Assembly: GCA_025359705.1 (NCBI GenBank)
Contig: JANYFS010000616.1
Coordinates: 1 to 9,692, forward strand
From: Deinococcales bacterium
GTDB lineage: Bacteria; Deinococcota; Deinococci; Deinococcales; Deinococcaceae
Direction of reading: 5' to 3'
DNA length: 9,692 bases
Shown: positions 5,779 through 9,692 of the stretch, in pieces
Layout: each line of letters starts with the position of its first letter
How positions within the stretch are numbered: the first letter of the stretch is position 1
Position numbers and translations under genes: made by a program
Notes under the pieces: generated by a model
What the model was told of the DNA's origin: nothing
Database searches by the model: none
Seen by the model: the letters and a program-made list of their open reading frames with translations, nothing else

Positions 5779-6389
5779 TGCCAGAATTCTTTGATCAACG
5801 CTTTTCGCTGGGTAGCTTGACTGAGATTATAGAGGGGTATGCGGCGGGATATTTTCCGATGGCGGATGCCAAAGGCAAGTTGGGTTGGTACAGCAGCAAA
5901 ACCCACACCCTAATCCCGCTGGACGGGGCTTTTCATGTGCCGCGTTCGCTAAAAAAAGCCTTGAACACGGGACACTTTAGGGTCAAGATCAACACGGCTT
6001 TTGAAGAAGTGGTGGCGGGCTGCGCCGCACGGGATGAAACGTGGATTTCCCTCGAGCTACGCGAGATTTACACCGCTCTGCACCAGGTGGGGGTGGCCCA
6101 CAGTTTCGAGACCTGGCATCAAAGTGAGCAGGGCGAGCAGTTGGCGGGTGGAATTTTGGGTTTGGCCTTGGGCGGGGTTTTTATTGGCGAATCGATGTTT
6201 TTTAATATTTCGGAGGGTTCCAAAGTGGCGATGGTGCGCTTGGTGGAGCATCTGCGGGCGCAGGGCTTCGTGTTGTTCGATGCCCAACTGATGAACCCCC
6301 ATCTCGAGCGGTTTGGAGCCTATGATTTGTCCAGCAAAAAGTATTTGGCACAGCTCGAGCGGGGGCGGGGGCTGGAGGTGCGGTTTTAG
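5778..6389 (+). CDS. aat: Leucyl/phenylalanyl-tRNA--protein transferase
   Basis: Aat transfers Leu or Phe from aminoacyl-tRNA to N-terminal Arg or Lys of proteins, marking them for ClpS-ClpAP degradation (N-end rule), in the cytoplasm. The 203-residue product carries the family hallmarks: Gly-Tyr-Phe-Pro-Met (24-28), Trp-Tyr-Ser-Ser (37-40), Pro-Leu-Asp...His-Val-Pro-Arg-Ser-Leu (47-58), Cys-Ala...Thr-Trp-Ile (82-90), Tyr-x-x-Leu-His-x-x-Gly-x-Ala-His-Ser (98-109), and the long Gly-Gly-Ile-Leu-Gly-Leu-Ala-Leu-Gly-Gly...Gly-Glu-Ser-Met-Phe core (124-141) with Ser-Lys at 148-149. A late Pro-His-Leu-Glu-x-x-Gly-Ala follows. It is shorter than the ~234-residue E. coli enzyme, mainly at the N-terminus, as in other short Aat proteins. 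ATG overlaps the preceding TGA (TGATG), and no independent RBS is obvious, so expression probably depends on the peptidase message. Confidence 0.93.
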   Translation: MPEFFDQRFSLGSLTEIIEGYAAGYFPMADAKGKLGWYSSKTHTLIPLDGAFHVPRSLKKALNTGHFRVKINTAFEEVVAGCAARDETWISLELREIYTALHQVGVAHSFETWHQSEQGEQLAGGILGLALGGVFIGESMFFNISEGSKVAMVRLVEHLRAQGFVLFDAQLMNPHLERFGAYDLSSKKYLAQLERGRGLEVRF

Positions 6390-6407
6390 ATGTGTGGCTC
6401 GAGGGGA

Positions 6408-6611
6408 TTAGTTTAGGGTGGTTGGTCTAACAAAGACTTCCGCTTCAGGGCTGAGTTCTTGAATGTAAGCAATGGCCTCTTCGGGACTGACTGTATCGGG
6501 GAGGCTGGTGGGCAAAATATCGGTTTTAAATAGCTCGAGAACTAGGTTGTTGTTATGCTCGAGATGATGCCCGTGCCACTTGCCACCCTGCCTGAACAGT
6601 TCGATCTTCAT
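6408..6611 (-). CDS. Small conserved-looking protein of unknown function (67 aa)
   Basis: This acidic 67-residue protein contains a Gly-Gly-Lys-Trp-His-Gly-His-His-Leu-Glu-His stretch (9-19), then Leu-Val-Leu-Glu-Leu-Phe-Lys-Thr, Ile-Leu-Pro-Thr-Ser-Leu-Pro, and a helix-like Ser-Pro-Glu-Glu-Ala-Ile-Ala-Tyr-Ile segment before a final beta strand. I believe it is real for three reasons. It fills the gap between aat and the nuclease. Both CTCGAG elements inside it are read as Leu-Glu, as in neighbouring genes. A TACACT element lies six bases before its ATG. The clustered His residues could bind metal, but that is a guess. It converges with aat with only 18 bp between the stops and follows the nuclease by 59 bp on the same strand. 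I do not recognise the family. Confidence 0.7.
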   Translation of the reverse strand: MKIELFRQGGKWHGHHLEHNNNLVLELFKTDILPTSLPDTVSPEEAIAYIQELSPEAEVFVRPTTLN

Positions 6612-6617
6612 GGCTTA

Positions 6618-6623
6618 AGTGTA
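6618..6623 (-). promoter_or_regulatory. TANNNT -10 element for the 67-aa gene
   Basis: Read on the minus strand, TACACT is followed by exactly six bases (TAAGCC) and then the ATG at 6611. No Shine-Dalgarno is present. This mirrors TACATT before the LysM gene and points to a leaderless transcript independent of the nuclease gene. No good -35 is visible 17 bp upstream. Confidence 0.45.
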
Positions 6624-6670
6624 CCACCCACAGCGGGAAAAACACTTCCCCTCGAGCCAATTTATTTTAT

Positions 6671-7435
6671 TTACTGGCCCTTCGCCAGCACAAAACCCGC
6701 GCCTTGGGCATCGGCTTCGCTGGCAAAGCAGACCTTGGCTTTGGTTTTGGCATAGTATCTTCCGCCTGGGTGGTGGTATTTTTTACCTCCCGAACCTTTG
6801 AGGGGTGCGCTCGAGGGACATTCACCACCTGCATCTGGAGCCACGCCCCCGCCTGCGCCACTGGGTACGCTGGTGGGTAGGTTGGCGATGGGTTGCGCTC
6901 GAGGGGTTCCATTGCTTGGGCTTCTCGCCAGGTTTTTTGTTGGGTTTTTCGCCACGTTTTTGTTGGCTTTGCGGTAATCGGCAGGGTTCTCAAAGGTTCC
7001 CGCCCAAATCCCCACTTTTTGCGCTCGAGCGGTTTGCTCATCGGCGGCGTAGTCTTGGGAATATTGGGTATAGGCCAAAGCCAGTCCAGATTGCACCATC
7101 CAGCGGTTTAAATCCTCGCCATTCACCTTGCACACCGCCACAATCCGCCCATAGCGGTCACGGTCATGCTCTTCGCAAGTGACAGTGCGGCCCGCAATTT
7201 TGGCATCCAAGGCATTTGCCGAAACCTGTCCACAGCGGTAATCCTTGCCCTGTATATCTTGGCAAAGCTGCGAACTTTCAGGTGCATCAATCCCATGAAA
7301 CCGAAACTTTAGATCCCGCATATGCACGGTGTCCCCGTCCACCACCGTCACTATGCCGCTAAACCCCGTTGTCTGAGACTTGGTACAAGAAACACACAGC
7401 AATAACAGCAACATCGTCCCAGCCAATAATTTCAT
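6671..7435 (-). CDS. Secreted SNase-type (thermonuclease-like) lipoprotein with C-terminal Cys/His domain
   Basis: The enzyme is predicted to cleave DNA/RNA phosphodiester bonds outside the cytoplasmic membrane with calcium. The 254-residue product has a lipoprotein signal (hydrophobic 8-15, Cys-Val-Ser-Cys with lipidated C17). The nuclease domain at about 24-155 has Val-Val-Asp-Gly-Asp-Thr (31-36), R45, Gly-Ile-Asp-Ala-Pro-Glu (48-53), Asp-Arg-Tyr-Gly-Arg (93-97) and Gly-Ile-Trp (142-144). D33, R45, D50, E53 and R97 correspond to the metal-binding and catalytic residues of staphylococcal nuclease (D21, R35, D40, E43, R87), so it should be active. C58, C68, C87 and C102 may pair as disulphides. 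A Lys/Asn/Pro linker (155-203) leads to a small module (206-252) with C206, Lys-Lys-Tyr-His-His-Pro-Gly-Gly (218-225), C236 and Glu-Ala-Asp-Ala-Gln-Gly-Ala-Gly-Phe, resembling the SUNSET-type domain often fused to such nucleases. GAGGGG at 7441-7446 (minus) supports the start. Confidence 0.9.
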   Translation of the reverse strand: MKLLAGTMLLLLLCVSCTKSQTTGFSGIVTVVDGDTVHMRDLKFRFHGIDAPESSQLCQDIQGKDYRCGQVSANALDAKIAGRTVTCEEHDRDRYGRIVAVCKVNGEDLNRWMVQSGLALAYTQYSQDYAADEQTARAQKVGIWAGTFENPADYRKANKNVAKNPTKNLARSPSNGTPRAQPIANLPTSVPSGAGGGVAPDAGGECPSSAPLKGSGGKKYHHPGGRYYAKTKAKVCFASEADAQGAGFVLAKGQ

Positions 7436-7440
7436 GATTT

Positions 7441-7449
7441 CCCCTCGAG
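7441..7449 (-). promoter_or_regulatory. Ribosome binding site of the nuclease gene built from a CTCGAG element
   Basis: On the minus strand, CTCGAG at 7449-7444 runs on into GGG, producing GAGGGG five bases before the ATG. The lipoprotein gene at 1250 uses the same arrangement (CTCGAGG seven bases before ATG). Confidence 0.6.
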
Positions 7450-7456
7450 TTTGTAG

Positions 7457-7489
7457 ATTATGGGCCTATGATTTTGTCCAAGTGTACAC
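7457..7489. promoter_or_regulatory. Palindromic elements in the divergent nuclease/butyrate-kinase intergenic region
   Basis: An imperfect 16-bp palindrome centred on GGCC lies at 7457-7472 (two mismatched pairs), and a perfect 8-bp palindrome GTGTACAC lies at 7482-7489. They occupy the 169-bp gap between divergent genes, where an operator serving one or both would be expected. The protein that would bind is unknown. The rest of the gap (7490-7588) is pyrimidine-rich and otherwise unremarkable. Confidence 0.3.
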
Positions 7490-7588
7490 CCTATCCAAAC
7501 CCTCTTGCAGCTCCCCAATCTTTTTCTTACGCTCTGACCCGCTCAAGCGAAGCGACTCTCGCCCTCAGTCCTCCCCCCGTTCGAGTGC

Positions 7589-7594
7589 TAAACT
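7589..7594 (+). promoter_or_regulatory. Candidate -10 element for the butyrate kinase gene
   Basis: TAAACT fits TANNNT and ends ten bases before ATG 7605, the same distance as TATTAT before the phosphodiesterase gene. No Shine-Dalgarno precedes the ATG (only an A run), so a very short leader or leaderless message is likely. No clear -35 is seen. Confidence 0.35.
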
Positions 7595-7604
7595 TAAAAA
7601 AATT

Positions 7605-8687
7605 ATGATCGCCTATGTCATCAACCCTGGCTCCACCAGTACCAAATTGGCCCTGGCGACGATTCTTCCGAGCAGCAACCCCGCTACACCAGGTCAACTG
7701 GGTGTCACCCTCGAGCGGCTCGAGATTTTTCATCCCGATTTGACAGGGGATGTATTTGATCATCTCGCCATGCTGCAAGAGCAAATCGCCCAAGCCGTAG
7801 CTCACTGGCCCAAACCCGACGCGGTGGTGGGGCGGGGTGGTTTGTTGGGGCCGATGAGCGCAGGAACCTACCATGTCAGCGCGGATTTGGCAAAGTTTTC
7901 GGTGTCTTCGCCCTTTGGACGGCACGCCAGCAATTTGGGTGCGGGTTTGGCCCTCGATCTAGCCGCACCCTTGGGGGTTCCCGCCTATATTGTCGATCCG
8001 CCCACGGTAGACGAATTGGTTCCCGAATCGCGGATTGCAGGTTTCCCTGATGTGCATCGCCAAAGCCGTTTTCATGCGCTCAACTCGAGGGCAGTGGCCC
8101 GCAAAGCGGCCTACGAGGTGGGCAGCCGCTTTCAAGATGCGGTGATTGTGGTGGCCCACTTGGGCGGGGGCAGCAGCATCACCTGTTTCAAAAAAGGCCG
8201 CGCCATCGACACCACAGGCGCACTGCTCGACGAAGGTCCATTCAGCCCCCAGCGGGCGGGAACCCTGCCCACAGGCGCACTCCTCGAACTGATGTACGAA
8301 GCCAAAATGCCCCGAGAAACCCTCGAGCGCAAACTGACCAAAGAAGGCGGCTTTAAGGGGTTGCTCGGAACTGCCAACCTCAAGGAAATAGAAGCGCTCG
8401 AGGACAGTGGTGATCCCAAAGTTGCCGAAGTGGTGGCAGCCTTTATCCATCAGGTGGTCAAAAACATTGGGGCATACAGCGCGGTGGGGGGTCGGCCCGA
8501 TGTGATCGCGCTGACCGGTGGGGTGGCCCGTTGGAGCAGCCTAATGGACCGCATCGACGAACGCATTTCTTGGATTGCTCCCGTGGTGATTTTTCCAGGA
8601 GAACTCGAGCTAGAAGCGCTTGCCGAAGGTGCAGGACGGGTTTTGTTGGGCCTCGAGGAAGCTAAGGTCTGGCGAAAGCCGTATTAA
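7605..8687 (+). CDS. buk: Butyrate kinase (acetate/butyrate kinase family)
   Basis: The enzyme interconverts butyrate and butyryl phosphate with ATP/ADP in the cytoplasm. The frame is open for 75 codons further upstream, but that stretch is Ser/Pro-rich, overlaps the divergent nuclease start and looks non-coding. From ATG 7605 the product is 360 residues, the normal length, and begins Met-Ile-Ala-Tyr-Val-Ile-Asn-Pro-Gly-Ser-Thr-Ser-Thr-Lys (phosphate-binding motif, 1-14). Other ASKHA-fold motifs are Gly-Arg-Gly-Gly (76-79), His-Ala-Ser-Asn-Leu-Gly-Ala (107-113), Val-Asp-Pro-Pro-Thr-Val-Asp-Glu (130-137), His-Leu-Gly-Gly-Gly-Ser-Ser-Ile (185-192), the Glu-Gly-Pro-Phe-Ser-Pro-Gln-Arg-Ala-Gly block (210-219), and a late Leu-Thr-Gly-Gly and Pro-Gly-Glu. 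No phosphotransbutyrylase (ptb) gene is adjacent, so the usual ptb-buk pair is not present here. Branched-chain acyl phosphates are also possible substrates. Codons CTCGAC, CTCGAA and CTCGAT occur here alongside CTCGAG. Confidence 0.9.
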   Translation: MIAYVINPGSTSTKLALATILPSSNPATPGQLGVTLERLEIFHPDLTGDVFDHLAMLQEQIAQAVAHWPKPDAVVGRGGLLGPMSAGTYHVSADLAKFSVSSPFGRHASNLGAGLALDLAAPLGVPAYIVDPPTVDELVPESRIAGFPDVHRQSRFHALNSRAVARKAAYEVGSRFQDAVIVVAHLGGGSSITCFKKGRAIDTTGALLDEGPFSPQRAGTLPTGALLELMYEAKMPRETLERKLTKEGGFKGLLGTANLKEIEALEDSGDPKVAEVVAAFIHQVVKNIGAYSAVGGRPDVIALTGGVARWSSLMDRIDERISWIAPVVIFPGELELEALAEGAGRVLLGLEEAKVWRKPY

Positions 8688-8719
8688 ATTTAGAGGGCAT
8701 CCAGCGCCATCAATCATTA

Positions 8720-8764
8720 TAAAAATCATCGTAAAAATCATCTAACACCAGCACGACACCAGCA
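8720..8764. repeat. Two short tandem duplications after the butyrate kinase gene
   Basis: The 11-mer taaaaatcatc occurs at 8720-8730 and 8732-8742 (12-bp period). It is followed by acaccagca at 8745-8753 and 8756-8764 (11-bp period). They lie in the 243-bp gap between the butyrate kinase and P450 genes. Confidence 0.75.
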
Positions 8765-8840
8765 ATAGCACCGTTCAACAAAAATAGGATTAAGATAACT
8801 TAATATTGCTCGAGATCAGCTAAAAGTCATCCCTCGAGTT

Positions 8841-8862
8841 TAATCTAAGGGTCTAATCTAAG
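8841..8862. repeat. Direct repeat upstream of the P450 gene
   Basis: taatctaag occurs at 8841-8849 and 8854-8862 (13-bp period), with a partial third copy (taaact) at 8867. Each copy contains a TANNNT-like hexamer (TAATCT, TAATCT, TAAACT), so the array could supply alternative -10 elements for the P450 gene; this is inferred. Two CTCGAG palindromes lie just upstream at 8809 and 8833. Confidence 0.6.
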
Positions 8863-8930
8863 CATCTAAACTGATGCACAAAGTATCAAACACCACCTCC
8901 CAAGCGCACCAAAAGGTAGTAAACAGAATC

Positions 8931-9692
8931 ATGAGTCAAACTTTTCCCTCTCCACAAAACCTCTCCAAACCCTTTGTAGGCCACCTTCCCGAGTGGGGTC
9001 GTGATCCTGTGGGCTTGCTCGAGGCGGGGGCTTTGCTGGGTAAGGTTTTTGAACTTAAGCTGCAAAAGCGCACCATAGTGGGCTACAGCCCCGCTTGGAA
9101 CAAAGCGATTCTCAGTGACCTCGAGACTTTTATTAGCAAAGGTAGCCTCAGTGGAGTGGTTCCCTATTTGAACGGCGGAATCATCATGGAGGACGCACCC
9201 GAACATAAGGGGCGCAAGGCGGTTTTGCTCAATCACTTTGCCATGCAGCCGATGGGCAACTACCGCACTGCCCTGCGCGATAGTTTCGCGGCAAATGTAC
9301 CACTTGGCGAATTCGACGCGCTCGAGTGGGCCAACATTGCGGTGATGCGGGCGCTGAATGCAGTTTTTTTCAGTGGGCAATTTTCGGAAGCCCTGTTGTT
9401 CCAATATTTAGCCCCGCTGCGAAAAGGTTTTCCTGCCCCGATGCTGCCGCGCCCGATTCTATTTCACCGTTTCAACGCCGAAATTCTGCGTTTGCTCAAA
9501 CGCCGCACCCTCGAGCCGACCCAAGATGTACTGAGCCATATCTCGAGCCTACCTGGAGTGCTTGAGGAAATCCGCGTGGCACTGGGCGCGGCTCACGATA
9601 CCACTACCCACACTTTGGCTTGGGCCATTTGGGAACTGACCCATTTGCCCAAGTTTCAAGAGCGGGAATTGTTGCCGCTGGTGATCAAAGAA
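8931..9692 (+). CDS. Cytochrome P450, 3' end outside the window
   Basis: An open frame from ATG 8931 runs 254 codons to the window edge without a stop. P450 landmarks appear in order: a Gly-His-Leu-Pro-Glu-Trp-Gly-Arg-Asp-Pro entry (17-26); Gly-Lys-Val-Phe-Glu-Leu-Lys-Leu; a Gly-Gly-Ile-Ile-Met-Glu-Asp-Ala-Pro-Glu-His-x-x-Arg segment typical of the B'-C region; and the I helix at 218-231 with Ala-Ala-His-Asp-Thr-Thr (220-225), where Ala221 stands in for the usual Gly of A/G-G-x-D/E-T-T. The ExxR pair and the haem-binding Cys would lie beyond the edge, so intactness cannot be judged. No membrane anchor is seen, suggesting a soluble monooxygenase of unknown substrate. The start is not certain: no Shine-Dalgarno sits at the right distance (AAAAGG is 14 bases away), and an in-frame ATG at 8874 would add 19 residues that do not resemble P450. 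No redox partner is visible. Confidence 0.85.
   Translation, partial: MSQTFPSPQNLSKPFVGHLPEWGRDPVGLLEAGALLGKVFELKLQKRTIVGYSPAWNKAILSDLETFISKGSLSGVVPYLNGGIIMEDAPEHKGRKAVLLNHFAMQPMGNYRTALRDSFAANVPLGEFDALEWANIAVMRALNAVFFSGQFSEALLFQYLAPLRKGFPAPMLPRPILFHRFNAEILRLLKRRTLEPTQDVLSHISSLPGVLEEIRVALGAAHDTTTHTLAWAIWELTHLPKFQERELLPLVIKE

Larger units (their letters stand above)
177..9547. repeat. Highly iterated palindrome CTCGAG, 67 dispersed copies
   Basis: I counted 67 copies by hand, from 177-182 to 9542-9547, about one per 145 bp; two to three would be expected by chance. Ten copies lie between genes (177, 205, 1187, 1236, 4743, 6398, 6651, 7444, 8809, 8833) in about 1.2 kb, and 57 lie in about 8.5 kb of genes, so density is the same or slightly higher outside genes. 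Inside genes all three frames are used: CTC-GAG (Leu-Glu, commonest), NNC-TCG-AGN (Ser-Ser or Ser-Arg, e.g. 440, 1330, 3307, 9542) and NCT-CGA-GNN (e.g. 1893, 2904). Other sequences with a TCGA core occur only about 25 times by my count, so the full hexamer, not the core, is favoured. Longer gaps without it are 4266-4742 and 3458-3890. Confidence 0.95.

Noticed and set aside
6635..6650. Rho-independent terminator between the nuclease and the small gene
   Set aside because: The 5-bp stem (GGGAA/TTCCC) is short and no T tract follows on the minus strand.
7380..7604. Upstream extension of the butyrate kinase frame by 75 codons
   Set aside because: The extension overlaps the divergent nuclease start and is low-complexity Ser/Pro/Arg sequence; the family N-terminus begins exactly at ATG 7605.
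8886..9404. 172-codon open frame on the minus strand
   Set aside because: It lies antisense to the P450 gene, whose conserved motifs run along the plus strand, and shows no recognisable domain.
177..9547. CTCGAG density as an artefact of Leu-Glu codon choice
   Set aside because: Copies occur in all three frames and at the same density between genes.

Overview
The window looks like ordinary chromosome from a free-living bacterium with surface-exposed and secreted proteins. My best guess is the Deinococcota (Deinococcus-Thermus phylum). This rests on three things: overall protein flavour (GlpQ-type phosphodiesterase, short Aat, P450, LysM/M23 enzymes, stalk-domain protein); the mix of Shine-Dalgarno-led and apparently leaderless genes, with TANNNT a few bases before ATG; and GC content that looks moderate by eye. 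No marker gene fixes the genus, so this is a tentative placement.

Layout. The left part (1-2788, + strand) carries cell-surface genes: the tail of an unidentified protein, a membrane-anchored fibre-like protein ending in an S74 intramolecular-chaperone domain and coiled coil, a beta/gamma-crystallin-like lipoprotein, and a secreted protein with a copper-amine-oxidase-N-like stalk domain. The middle (2876-6389, + strand) holds a glycerophosphodiester phosphodiesterase, two tandem paralogous M23 metallopeptidases (one with LysM, one without), and leucyl/phenylalanyl-tRNA--protein transferase (aat), whose start overlaps the stop of the second peptidase. On the minus strand (6408-7435) lie a small unidentified protein and a secreted SNase-type nuclease lipoprotein with a small C-terminal Cys/His domain. 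The right part (7605-9692, + strand) holds a butyrate kinase and the first ~254 codons of a cytochrome P450 that runs off the end.

How the genes relate. At least five products look exported (S74 protein, lipoprotein, stalk protein, two peptidases), plus the nuclease. The strip therefore serves the cell envelope and extracellular space, with metabolic genes interspersed. I see only one clear case of translational coupling (second M23 peptidase to aat). There is no integrase, transposase, tRNA, rRNA or CRISPR array.

The most striking signals are at DNA level. First, the palindrome CTCGAG occurs 67 times by my hand count (about one per 145 bp, where 2-3 would be expected), in all reading frames and just as densely between genes as inside them. 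This is a highly iterated palindrome comparable in kind to HIP1 of cyanobacteria. Second, most intergenic gaps carry their own unrelated short tandem repeat of roughly 10-19 bp period. Third, gene starts divide between Shine-Dalgarno starts and leaderless-type starts. I do not see a new multi-gene defence or biosynthetic system; the iterated palindrome is the best candidate for something undescribed.
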